From assembly GCF_013341275.1 (NCBI RefSeq), contig NZ_CP054476.1:819501-883500 (forward strand): a stretch of 64,000 bases of DNA, given 5' to 3'. A program made the translations under genes and the position numbers. Shown piece by piece: positions 32,373 through 40,276 of this stretch (positions within the stretch are counted from its first letter, which is position 1; every line of letters begins with the position of its first letter). This stretch comes from Methyloligella sp. GL2 (GTDB taxonomy: Bacteria; Pseudomonadota; Alphaproteobacteria; Rhizobiales; Methyloligellaceae). The notes beneath the pieces were generated by a model. That model searched no databases. It was given only the letters and a program-made list of their open reading frames with translations, and was not told where the DNA came from.

Positions 32373-33011
32373 CTAGCCGAAGGATTCGCCAGGGGTGGCG
32401 ACGACGTTCAGGAATTCCCGGCGAAGGTCCTGATCGGTCTGGAATTCGCCCAGCAGGCAGCGGGTGGTCATGCTGACGCCCGGTTTGCGGATGCCGCGCG
32501 TTGTCATGCACATATGCGCGGCTTCGATATAGACGGCGACGCCCCGAGGTTGCAGCACGTGCTGGATGGTGGTGGCGATTTGCGAGGTCAGCGATTCCTG
32601 AATCTGCAGACGCTTGGCATAGACCTCCACCAAACGCGCCAGCTTGCTGATACCGACGACGCGGCCCGCCGGCAAATAGGCGACGTGGGCCTTGCCGATG
32701 ATGGGGACGATGTGGTGTTCGCAATGGGATTCCAGCCGCATATTGCGCAGCAGGATCATGTCATCATAGTCGTTGGTCTCTTCGAAGGTCTTGGCCAGAA
32801 GTTCGGCGGGGTCGGTCTTATAGCCCTCGAAAAATTCTTCATAAGCGCGCACCACGCGGTCGGGCGTGCCGATCAGTCCCTCGCGATCGGGATCGTCGCC
32901 GGCCCATTCGATCAAGAGACGAACCGCCGCTTCGGCTTCTTCGCGCGCGGGCCGGCGTTTCGGCGCTTTCCGTTCCTGCGGCTTGGTTAGTGTACTCACA
33001 GCCAGGGACAT
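32373..33011 (-). CDS. folE: GTP cyclohydrolase I, type IA (FolE)
   Basis: Converts GTP to dihydroneopterin triphosphate, the first step of folate/pterin synthesis; 212 aa. Motifs are [60 protein letters not shown] and [15 protein letters not shown]. The zinc ligands of the family, C97 and H100 of SHCEHH and C168 of HMCM, are all present, so this is the zinc-dependent type IA and not the metal-promiscuous FolE2. ATG 33011 has GGAG nine bases upstream. The gene is first in an operon with hisI and the RibD-like gene, behind a Zur-box-like site at 33051-33076. Confidence 0.93.
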   Translation of the reverse strand: MSLAVSTLTKPQERKAPKRRPAREEAEAAVRLLIEWAGDDPDREGLIGTPDRVVRAYEEFFEGYKTDPAELLAKTFEETNDYDDMILLRNMRLESHCEHHIVPIIGKAHVAYLPAGRVVGISKLARLVEVYAKRLQIQESLTSQIATTIQHVLQPRGVAVYIEAAHMCMTTRGIRKPGVSMTTRCLLGEFQTDQDLRREFLNVVATPGESFG

Positions 33012-33050
33012 GGGATGTGCTTCTCCACAATGTTGAATCTGCGCGGCAAA

Positions 33051-33076
33051 TTGCAACGTTATAATATAACATGCAA
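33051..33076 (-). promoter_or_regulatory. Zur-box-like operator upstream of folE-hisI-ribD
   Basis: The core GTTATA-A-TATAAC (33058-33070) is a perfect dyad flanked by GCAAC and ATGCAA. It matches the GTTATAnTATAAC pattern of E. coli Zur sites and is related to the palindrome at 30424. A -10-like TATTAT is embedded in it on the minus strand, 40-60 bp before the folE ATG, so binding would block the promoter. Confidence 0.7.
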
Positions 33077-33164
33077 GTTTTTTGGCTGAGACGTTTGTGC
33101 TGCTTGCATTCGCCAGCCGATCCGGCTCGACTGTCGGGATGAAGATGGGGACGAGTTTTTCCGA

Positions 33165-34052
33165 ATGAGCGGAGTTCGCAGCGAGCTCGAAGCCCGCATC
33201 GCGGCTCTCGGTTTTTGGGATGGGCCGGTCACGCTGCAGTCTCTCAGCGGCGGCATCACCAATCATAATTTTCTCGTCGACTGTGCGGGCCGGAAATTCG
33301 TGGCGCGGGCCGGCGACGATATTCCCGAGCATCAGGTCATGCGCTTCAACGAGCTGACGGCGAGCCGCGCCGCGGCGGCGGCCGGGCTCTCGCCGGCGGT
33401 GGTGCATGCCGAACCGGGCATTCTGATCCTCGACTATATCGATGCGCCGGCGCTCGGACCCGAGCAGGTGCGGGCGCCGGAGATGGTCAAGCGCATCTTG
33501 CCGCTGATCCGGCGCTGTCATCGCGAGGTGCCGAATTGCCTGCGCGGGCCGGTGGTGATGTTCTGGGTCTTCCATGTATTGCGTGACTATACGGGCCGCC
33601 TTCTGGAGGAGGGCAGCCGGCATGCGGCGCGGCTGCCTGAGCTGCAGGCCGAGGCCGCGCTTCTGGAAGAGGCGGTGGGGCCGATCGAGGTGGTGTTCGG
33701 CCATAACGATCTTCTGGCGGCGAACTTCCTGGATGCGGGCGACAGGCTGTGGCTGATCGATTGGGATTATGCCGGGTTCAACTCGCCGCTGTTCGATCTT
33801 GGCGGTCTCGCCTCCAACAACGAGTTCTCCGAGGCCGCCGAGCGGGAGATGCTGGAGAGCTATTTCGAAACGCCGCTCACGGACGCGCTGTGGCGGCGCT
33901 ATGCGGCGATGAAATGCGCTTCGCTCCTGCGCGAGACGCAATGGTCGATGATCTCGGAAATCCACTCGGAGGTGGATTTCGACTACGCCGCCTACACGGC
34001 GGAGAATCTCGCCCGCTACGAGCGCGCCTTCGCCGATTTCAAAACTCTATGA
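33165..34052 (+). CDS. choline/ethanolamine kinase-like phosphotransferase
   Basis: Small-molecule kinase of the APH/choline-kinase fold, 295 aa. The N-terminal nucleotide region has [20 protein letters not shown], and the catalytic Brenner motif is [13 protein letters not shown] with H180, D182 and N187, followed by [15 protein letters not shown] with the metal-binding Asp199. This layout matches LicA/choline kinases, which phosphorylate choline or ethanolamine. It begins 154 bp from the folE start in the opposite direction and is followed seven base pairs later by a DAO-family oxidoreductase. The pair may act on a methylated amine, with the kinase perhaps giving resistance or activation. 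The natural substrate is unproven. Confidence 0.85.
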   Translation: MSGVRSELEARIAALGFWDGPVTLQSLSGGITNHNFLVDCAGRKFVARAGDDIPEHQVMRFNELTASRAAAAAGLSPAVVHAEPGILILDYIDAPALGPEQVRAPEMVKRILPLIRRCHREVPNCLRGPVVMFWVFHVLRDYTGRLLEEGSRHAARLPELQAEAALLEEAVGPIEVVFGHNDLLAANFLDAGDRLWLIDWDYAGFNSPLFDLGGLASNNEFSEAAEREMLESYFETPLTDALWRRYAAMKCASLLRETQWSMISEIHSEVDFDYAAYTAENLARYERAFADFKTL

Positions 34053-34059
34053 GGATGTA

Positions 34060-35286
34060 ATGGCTGAGTTCCCCAAGACGGCTAAGGTCGTCGTCATCGG
34101 TGGCGGCATTGTCGGCTGCTCGACCGCCTATCATTTGGCAAAGGCCGGGTGCGACGAGGTGGTGCTGCTGGAGCGGCATAAGCTGACCTCGGGCAGCACC
34201 TTCCATGCCGCGGGGCTCGTCGGCCAGCTTCGCTCCAACGCCAATATCACCAAGCTGCTCACCTATTCGGTGGCGCTTTACGACAAGCTGGAAGAGGAGA
34301 CGGGGCTCGCCACCGGGTGGAAGCGCAATGGCGGCTTGCGGCTTGCCTGCAACGAAGCGCGCATGGCGGAGCTGACGCGGCAGACCGAGACTGGACGCTC
34401 CTTCGGCCTGCCGATGGAGCTTTTGACGCCGTCGGAGGCGAAAGAACTTTGGCCGCTGATGGATATCTCCGACGTGGTCGGCGCGGCCTTCCTGCCGACG
34501 GACGGGCAGGCAAACCCCTCCGACATCACCCAATCCCTGGCCAAGGGTGCGCGGCTTGCCGGCGCCCGCATCATCGAGGATGTGACGGTCACCGGGTTCG
34601 AGATCGAGGGCGACAAGGTCACCGGCGTGGTCACCGAGTCCGGCACCATCGAATGCGAGCGGGTGGTGAATTGCGGCGGGCAATGGGCGCGGGAGATCGG
34701 CGCCTGGGCGGGGGTGAATGTGCCGCTCACCTCGGTGCAGCATCAATATCTGATCACCGAGGCGATCGAGGGCGTGACGCCCAATCTGCCGACCTTACGC
34801 GATCCCGACCGGCTGACCTATTACAAGGAAGAGGTGGGCGGTCTGGTGATGGGCGGCTACGAGCCGAACCCGATCCCCTGGGCCGAGGACGGCATTCCGG
34901 AGGGGTTCAACTTCACACTCCTGGATTCCGACTGGGACCATTTCGAGCAGCTGATGCTGCTGGCGCTGGGGCGCGTGCCGGCGCTGGAGAATGCCGGCAT
35001 CAAGGAGCTGGTGAACGGGCCGGAGAGCTTCACGCCGGACGGCAATTTCATCCTCGGGCGCGCGCCGGAGCTGAACAATTTCTATGTCGGCGCCGGGTTC
35101 AACGCCTTCGGCATCGCCTCGGGCGGTGGGGCCGGCATGGCGCTGGCCGAATGGGTGCTAAACGGCGAACCGCCTTTCGATCTTTCGCCCGTCGATATCT
35201 GCCGCTTCGGCCCCGAATATCGCGATATCGACAAGGTGCGCGCCGACACGCTGGGCGCCTATGCGCGGCATTACGCGCTGTCCTAA
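34060..35286 (+). CDS. DAO-family FAD oxidoreductase (sarcosine/dimethylglycine-dehydrogenase-like N-terminal domain)
   Basis: FAD-dependent amine oxidoreductase, 408 aa. The dinucleotide motif is VVVIGGGIVGCSTAYHLAKA at the N-terminus, with the LTSGSTFHAAGLVGQLRSN loop that is typical of sarcosine and dimethylglycine dehydrogenases. The C-terminal block is FYVGAGFNAFGIASGGGAGM. Dimethylglycine dehydrogenases of this type carry an extra folate-binding GcvT-like half and have 800 aa or more; that half is absent here, and no gcvT-like gene follows. It is likely an oxidase or dehydrogenase of an N-methyl amino acid. It is co-directional with the choline-kinase-like gene (7-bp gap). Confidence 0.88.
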   Translation: MAEFPKTAKVVVIGGGIVGCSTAYHLAKAGCDEVVLLERHKLTSGSTFHAAGLVGQLRSNANITKLLTYSVALYDKLEEETGLATGWKRNGGLRLACNEARMAELTRQTETGRSFGLPMELLTPSEAKELWPLMDISDVVGAAFLPTDGQANPSDITQSLAKGARLAGARIIEDVTVTGFEIEGDKVTGVVTESGTIECERVVNCGGQWAREIGAWAGVNVPLTSVQHQYLITEAIEGVTPNLPTLRDPDRLTYYKEEVGGLVMGGYEPNPIPWAEDGIPEGFNFTLLDSDWDHFEQLMLLALGRVPALENAGIKELVNGPESFTPDGNFILGRAPELNNFYVGAGFNAFGIASGGGAGMALAEWVLNGEPPFDLSPVDICRFGPEYRDIDKVRADTLGAYARHYALS

Positions 35287-35316
35287 GGGCGCGCGGTCGC
35301 CAGCGGCCGGCGGCCG

Positions 35317-35724
35317 TTAGCGGCACCGGCTCGCTGCGCTTCCCGGCTCGACGAAGCGCACGGGCTTTTCGTAGATCAGCAGCGCGATGCAGCCGGTTTT
35401 GCTGCCCGGCGAATGGCGGGTTCCCGGCGGGTGGATCACCAGGCTGCCGGCGGGGTAGCTGCCTTTCTCGTCATACTCGTCGCCTTCCAGAACGAGCATG
35501 TGCTCATAGCCGACATGCTCGTGCTCGGCGACGCGGGCGCCGGGCTGATAGCGCAGCAGCACGGCGGAGGCGCCGCTATCGGCGTCGCGATAGAACCAGT
35601 GGGCGCTCACCCCTTCGTGGAAGGGCTGCCAGTCTTCCGGCCCAAGCTTGCTCACATAGTCTCGCAGGTCGGGCAGGACGATCGAGTGGAGCAAGGGCGG
35701 TATTCGCGTTTCAGCTTTTTGCAT
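35317..35724 (-). CDS. cupin-domain protein
   Basis: Single-domain cupin, 135 aa, from ATG 35724. The two metal-binding cupin motifs are visible: PGARVAEHEHVGYEHMLVLEG (two His and the later Glu) and PAGSLVIHPPGTRHSPGSK (the fourth ligand His). The layout resembles ChrR-type anti-sigma cupins and small metal-binding cupins of unknown reaction. A longer frame continues 30 codons upstream but overlaps the urea transporter C-terminus in another frame. The gene follows the urea transporter by four base pairs, so the two are co-transcribed. It ends convergently with the DAO-family gene. Confidence 0.8.
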   Translation of the reverse strand: MQKAETRIPPLLHSIVLPDLRDYVSKLGPEDWQPFHEGVSAHWFYRDADSGASAVLLRYQPGARVAEHEHVGYEHMLVLEGDEYDEKGSYPAGSLVIHPPGTRHSPGSKTGCIALLIYEKPVRFVEPGSAASRCR

Positions 35725-35728
35725 GATG

Positions 35729-36685
35729 CTAGCCGGGTTTGGGGTTGGGTGTGGTCGTTTCGGGGTCGGGCTCGGCGGCGTCGAACCAGCGGCGCTCCAG
35801 CCATCCGAGGCCAAGCATGAGCCAGGTGGTGAAGACGAAGGGCGCCGAGAGCGTCTGGACGCCGAAGGCGGCGATAACAGGCGTCAGGATGGTGGCGATA
35901 AGAGCGCCGAGGATGGCAAGACGAAGCTTGCCGCCGCAGACCACGAAGACGGAGACAGCGGCGAGCACGCCGTTGAAGCCGTAAAGGCCGAGATTGGCGC
36001 TGCCGGCATCGGCATCGCTGTAATAATAGGCCACCAGCGTGCCGATGATCGCGCCGCAGACGGCAAGCACGCCGTGGCGCCAATTGCTGAGCGTCACGCC
36101 GGCTGCGAACAGGATCCCCGACAGGACGGTTGGCGCGAACAGGGCCTGGCCGAGGCTGGTCAGCACGGCGGCGACGGGATGGAATGTCGCCGGCTCGGGC
36201 GGTAGCGATGCGACCGGCTGCAGCACATCGAGATGCGGTGCCAGAGCAATGAGCGCCCAGAGCACGATCAGGAACGGCAACGCCAGAATGGGGAAGGGCA
36301 GGATCGCCTTGCAGAGGCTCACCAGCACGATGGCGCTCGCGACGCTTATGACGAGCACCGCCCACATGCCGGCATCGGTCCAATCGGTCTGGAAGAAGAC
36401 GGGCAGGGCGAGCGCCACCAGGCCCGGGTTGAGGCCGGGAAGGCCGGAGGCGAGCACGGCGCCGCGATCGCCCATCAGCATACGGCCGGCCGGGGCCATC
36501 ACCGCGGCGACCAGGAAATAGAGAAAGCCGATGGGAGAGGCCACCAGCACCGCCCCCAGGAAGAACAGGCCGGTCAGCTCATTGCTCTGGAAACACAGCT
36601 GGGAGCAGCCGCGCAGCACCAGGCGCCAATAGGGCACCGATCCGGTTTCGACCGGCGGGAAGAGGGTATCGGCGAGGGCGCGCAT
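35729..36685 (-). CDS. urea transporter (UT family)
   Basis: Channel-like urea transporter of the UT/SLC14 family, 318 aa, with about ten hydrophobic helices in two homologous halves. The first half carries CFQSNELTGLFFLGAVLVAS and GLPGLNPGLVALALPVFF, the second LGLYGFNGVLAAVSVFVVCG and VQTLSAPFVFTTWLML; these contain the paired pore motifs of the family. The C-terminus is a short acidic, Pro-rich tail. No urease genes are in the window. Downstream lies the cupin and upstream two isochorismatase-like amidohydrolases, suggesting a role in importing urea or returning urea made from biuret-like compounds. Confidence 0.88.
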   Translation of the reverse strand: MRALADTLFPPVETGSVPYWRLVLRGCSQLCFQSNELTGLFFLGAVLVASPIGFLYFLVAAVMAPAGRMLMGDRGAVLASGLPGLNPGLVALALPVFFQTDWTDAGMWAVLVISVASAIVLVSLCKAILPFPILALPFLIVLWALIALAPHLDVLQPVASLPPEPATFHPVAAVLTSLGQALFAPTVLSGILFAAGVTLSNWRHGVLAVCGAIIGTLVAYYYSDADAGSANLGLYGFNGVLAAVSVFVVCGGKLRLAILGALIATILTPVIAAFGVQTLSAPFVFTTWLMLGLGWLERRWFDAAEPDPETTTPNPKPG

Positions 36686-36738
36686 GACCGGCTGGCGGAC
36701 GCCCGGACCGCAAGCCTGCGGTCCGGTGCGAACCCCTC

Positions 36739-37434
36739 TTAGGCGGCCGCCGCCCGCACGCCTGGGGCGCCCGGCGCGAGCGCCTGCAGGATCGCCTCGG
36801 ACTTGCAGGTCCAGCCGACGATGCCGCCTTGGGCGACCAGGGCCCGCAAGGTGACGTCCTTGAACTCGGGGAAGAAGCTGTCGGTGCCGTCTTCGACCAG
36901 CACACAGTCATAGCCGCGGTCGTTGGCGCAGCGCATGGTGGTCTGCACGCAGACCTCGGTGGTCACGCCGGTGATCACCAGATGGGTGATCTTGCGGGTC
37001 TTCAGATAGTCGTCGAACACCGTGCTGTAGAAGGTGTCCTTGCCGGGCTTGGAGATGACCAGCTCGAACTCCTCCGGGGCGCATTCGGGAATGAAATCGG
37101 TGCCCGGCTCGCCGTCGATCAGGATGCGGCCCATGGGGCCCTTATCGCCGATTTTCAGCTTGGGATTGCCGCGATTGCGCTTGGCGGTCGGCAGGTCGGA
37201 GAGATCCGGCTTGTGGCATTCCTTGGTATGGATGATGGGAAGCTTGCATCTGCGGAAGGCTTCCTGAAGCTTGGCGATCACCGGAATGCAGGGCTGCAGC
37301 TTGGAAATGTCGTCGCCGAGGGATTCGGCGAAGCCGCCCGGCTGGCAGAAATCGCGCTGCATATCGATGCAGACCAGGGCTACGTGGTCGAAACCGAACT
37401 CGTACGGAAAAGGTTGTGCGTCGATCGTAGGCAT
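36739..37434 (-). CDS. isochorismatase-like cysteine hydrolase (biuret-amidohydrolase-like)
   Basis: Cysteine amidohydrolase of the isochorismatase superfamily, 231 aa. The catalytic triad is D24 in VCIDMQRDFCQPGGF, K132 in ISKPGKDTFYST and C162 in VTTEVCVQTTMRCANDRGYD. The long N-terminal half and the motif HKPDLSDLPTAKR are close to biuret hydrolases and ureidoacrylate amidohydrolases, which cut N-carbamoyl urea-type bonds. ATG 37434 gives the family N-terminus; the frame is open 26 codons further. It sits 53 bp before the urea transporter in the same direction. Urea, one possible product, could be handled by that transporter. Exact substrate is not proven. Confidence 0.88.
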   Translation of the reverse strand: MPTIDAQPFPYEFGFDHVALVCIDMQRDFCQPGGFAESLGDDISKLQPCIPVIAKLQEAFRRCKLPIIHTKECHKPDLSDLPTAKRNRGNPKLKIGDKGPMGRILIDGEPGTDFIPECAPEEFELVISKPGKDTFYSTVFDDYLKTRKITHLVITGVTTEVCVQTTMRCANDRGYDCVLVEDGTDSFFPEFKDVTLRALVAQGGIVGWTCKSEAILQALAPGAPGVRAAAA

Positions 37435-37572
37435 GGGCGTCGCTCTCCATTGCTGGGCACATCCCTCTCCAGATTGGAACGCATCGCGATGCGGGAGCGC
37501 CGGGGACGACACACGGTTTACGCGTCACATCTTAATGGTCTCTTGAGTGATCAGGCGCGTGCGGCGGGTCGC

Positions 37573-38259
37573 TCACGGCAGATAGGCGATCAGCTCGTCC
37601 TTCGACATCACGGCGCAGTAGATCATGTTCATGATCTCCAGCTCCTGGATATGGAGTTCGTCGGTGCCGGCGGCGCAGGCATCCTCCACCACGATCACGT
37701 CGAAGCTCTCATCGGCCAGGCTGCGCACGGTGGATGAGACGCATTGATCGGTGAAGACGCCGACGCAGACCACATGTTTGATGCCGAGATTGTGCAGGAT
37801 CAGGCGCAGGTTGGTGCCGGTCAGCGCGCTGTCGGTGGTCTTGGTGACGACGATCTCGTCGCCGACCGGTGCGATCTCCTCGATGATCTGGGAGTCGAAC
37901 TCGTTCTTCGGCAGCAGCAGGTTGTTCCAGCCCGGCTTCTTCTGGCTCAAGGAGCGGTCGCGCCCGTCGGGCAGCTGGCAGGCGATGCGGGCATGCAGCA
38001 CCTCCATATCGCGGTTGCGGAACTCGGCGATGAGCGAGGCGATCGCCGGGGTGACGATCTCGTCCATACGCTTGTGGAACGGCTCCCAGCCTTGCGGGAT
38101 CTCCGGCTCGCCCGCCGCGCCTGGGGGCTGGCGGTGGAGATAGGTGTTCTGCACATCGATGACGAGGAGCGCGGTGTCGCCGGCGGTGAGCACCGGATCT
38201 TCCGGCTCCGGTGCGCCCTGATAATAGAAGCTGCGATAGGCGGTTTTCCAACTCGTCAT
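37573..38259 (-). CDS. isochorismatase-like cysteine hydrolase, second copy
   Basis: A 228-aa member of the same superfamily but of a different subgroup. The triad residues are D35 in LLVIDVQNTYLHRQPPG, K140 in IVVTKTTDSALTGTN and C173 in VFTDQCVSSTVRSLADE. The KTTDSALTGTN variant and the DACAAGTDELH segment resemble N-carbamoylsarcosine amidohydrolase and related hydrolases. It is the first gene of the minus-strand set with the biuret-hydrolase-like gene, urea transporter and cupin; the gap to the next gene is 138 bp. Two hydrolases of this family in a row suggest consecutive amide or carbamoyl cleavages. This is inference. Confidence 0.86.
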   Translation of the reverse strand: MTSWKTAYRSFYYQGAPEPEDPVLTAGDTALLVIDVQNTYLHRQPPGAAGEPEIPQGWEPFHKRMDEIVTPAIASLIAEFRNRDMEVLHARIACQLPDGRDRSLSQKKPGWNNLLLPKNEFDSQIIEEIAPVGDEIVVTKTTDSALTGTNLRLILHNLGIKHVVCVGVFTDQCVSSTVRSLADESFDVIVVEDACAAGTDELHIQELEIMNMIYCAVMSKDELIAYLP

Positions 38260-38402
38260 GCGGGTCCCCTAAGCGCTCAGCGAAACGACGCTCGCTAGGC
38301 TGCCGTATCGCCGAGCCGTTCGCTAGCCCATGCGCTGCCGCAGGCGGCCACCGAGCTGCACGGGTGTTGGCCGTGCGGGAGAGGTCTCGCGCGTCGCGAC
38401 GC

Positions 38403-38642
38403 TCAGTCTGTGCCGAGCCGCTTGTGCTTCTTGTGGTGCTTCTTTCTCGGGAAGAGAGGCTTGGCCGGCTCCTCTTCGTCGGGCTCATGCCATTCGCCAT
38501 TCAGAAAATATCCGTCGTCGAGGTCTGAGCCGTCGCCACCGTCGTCGCTCATGACCTGGGCCGATGCGGGATGGGCGCCGACGCCAGCGCAGGCGGTTGC
38601 CACGAGAAGAGCGAAGAGAATCGTGCGAGCGTTGAGCGTCAT
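38403..38642 (-). CDS. small secreted protein with acidic middle and Lys/His-rich tail
   Basis: A 79-aa protein of unknown function. The first 28 residues form a signal peptide (ILFALLVATACAGVGAHP, cleavage after ASA). The mature part is strongly acidic (MSDDGGDGSDLDDGYFLNGE and EPDEEEP) and ends in a basic, His-rich tail (FPRKKHHKKHKRLG). It may bind metal or associate with the envelope. The composition and signal peptide argue that it is real. It lies alone between the hydrolase and the PIN gene. Confidence 0.55.
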   Translation of the reverse strand: MTLNARTILFALLVATACAGVGAHPASAQVMSDDGGDGSDLDDGYFLNGEWHEPDEEEPAKPLFPRKKHHKKHKRLGTD

Positions 38643-38753
38643 GGCCGGCCTCGTCCGGTTGCAGCATGATCAACGGGTCAGCTCGGCCGGGGTTCCTGAT
38701 GCATGGGGACGTCTGTCCCGAAATTGTGTCTCGGTTAGAGACGGTGAAAATAA

Positions 38754-40205
38754 CTAGGAACAGGCGTCAACTAGCGTCTGGGCAATGTCCAAGGTGCTTG
38801 CTGATTGCAAGCGAATTCGCACGGGAATGACTTTTCGGATCGGGTTCGAGAGGTTTTCGGCATGAATACAGCACTCCAACGAGCCCTCGGTCTCCCTTTC
38901 TCTGAAATCAATGTGGAGTTCGCCCTCGAAAAACTCAGGCGCTATTCCATGTCGCCATTGTTTGCACTCCAGCTCGAAGGACCTTACTGGGTCCGAGGGG
39001 CGTTTGGGCTTGTAATAGAACGCATTCGGGTCTCGTGAGAGAGGTCTTCCTAAGTCCCTAATGCGAGGCATCTTCGGTTCTTTAAACGCAAACTGGATCA
39101 AGTCGAGTTCGGGTACTCGCCACGTACCTTTCGGTGCTTTTGGTGGGTCCGGCAGTCGCAATTCTTCTTGTGGCGTGCCAGCATCTCCGTCGCCTAAATC
39201 GGCCTCTCGGTCGTGATAAGGCGGAGGCATGACCTCAAGCTTACCCGTTGCCGTGATGGTAATGAGCGCGTCTTGGGCAGGTCTCGTTCCGGTATTCTTA
39301 GCTACAAAGTTAAAATGTGGCACGCTATCGCGTTCTTGCAGTTTGAAATGTAGATGACGGAAAAACAGCTCGCACTTCTGCAGCCAGGTTTCATATTGGT
39401 TCTCATATGCCTCGATCTCGTCGTCGCTTGCCGGCTTAAAAACTTCAGTGAGTCCGAACGTGGAGGGAGACTGCGATATTCTTTCGGATCTATCGCGCTT
39501 ACCGAAGTCAGACGTTATAGGGCAATTTCGCTTCAGTCTTTCGACTAACTCGGCGACCTCGTCAGCGCGCAATGGCTCGTATCGCGGTAGATCGAAGTTA
39601 ATCCGTTCTACGGCCTGCCCTTGGTCGTCAATATATTCGATTAGGAAGTTCGGTTTAGCCTCCCTAAGGCTAGACACCTCAGCTTCGAGCTTTTTAATCC
39701 GCTTGTCAGCTTGGTTCGGCTCGGGGGGCAAGAGCCAATGGTCGGGGACCACGGCGAACTGAATGCCAACCATCTTGGCCGTCGCCATTGGACCGGTATC
39801 GTGGGTCAGCAGCCGCACGTCGGCTTGTGGCTCGATTTGATCGAAGGCGTGGACGGTACCCACGAGACGATCATCGTTCCTACTGTAATCCAAGCGATCA
39901 TTTAACGCGTCCGTCGGCAGAGTCGTGTCGAGAAAAAGTTTTACGCAAGGCTTGGCGTCTCGGACGATCTTGTAGGTCTCGTCGCTAAGCAAGATCTCGC
40001 GTAGCAGCGTCGACGCCTTCCGTGCTCGTTTCGCTAATCGATCTCCGCCACGACTTTTCTGATGATCGATTTCAGAATGGACAGGGCGTGAGACTATTAA
40101 GTGAACCTCGTCAAAATTATTCCATTCGCTCCAATCTAATTGATCAAACGGGCGGCATTGTACGAGAACATTAGTATCGACAAAGAGATGTGCGATCTTA
40201 GCCAT
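38754..40205 (-). CDS. PIN-domain protein of unknown function
   Basis: A 483-aa protein with an N-terminal PIN-type nuclease domain (about residues 1-160). The metal-binding acidic positions are visible in HLFVDTNVLVQCRPF, VHSEIDHQKS, YSRNDDRLVG and LLTHDTGPMATA. A short coiled-coil-like segment (ADKRIKKLEAEVSSLREA) follows, then a C-terminal region with no recognised family. PIN domains are usually single-strand RNA endonucleases, often toxins or rRNA/tRNA-cleaving effectors, but there is no small antitoxin gene next to it. Base composition is clearly less GC-rich than its neighbours and codon use differs, so it was probably acquired. ATG 40205 begins directly at the domain; it starts 72 bp after the GMC gene. 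Confidence 0.8.
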   Translation of the reverse strand: MAKIAHLFVDTNVLVQCRPFDQLDWSEWNNFDEVHLIVSRPVHSEIDHQKSRGGDRLAKRARKASTLLREILLSDETYKIVRDAKPCVKLFLDTTLPTDALNDRLDYSRNDDRLVGTVHAFDQIEPQADVRLLTHDTGPMATAKMVGIQFAVVPDHWLLPPEPNQADKRIKKLEAEVSSLREAKPNFLIEYIDDQGQAVERINFDLPRYEPLRADEVAELVERLKRNCPITSDFGKRDRSERISQSPSTFGLTEVFKPASDDEIEAYENQYETWLQKCELFFRHLHFKLQERDSVPHFNFVAKNTGTRPAQDALITITATGKLEVMPPPYHDREADLGDGDAGTPQEELRLPDPPKAPKGTWRVPELDLIQFAFKEPKMPRIRDLGRPLSRDPNAFYYKPKRPSDPVRSFELECKQWRHGIAPEFFEGELHIDFRERETEGSLECCIHAENLSNPIRKVIPVRIRLQSASTLDIAQTLVDACS

Positions 40206-40276
40206 ACGCTTTTCTATGAAGCGAAGCGTACGGCGTCGAGACTTTTCAGGAGCGATTTTCTGAAGAGTACGCCCGC

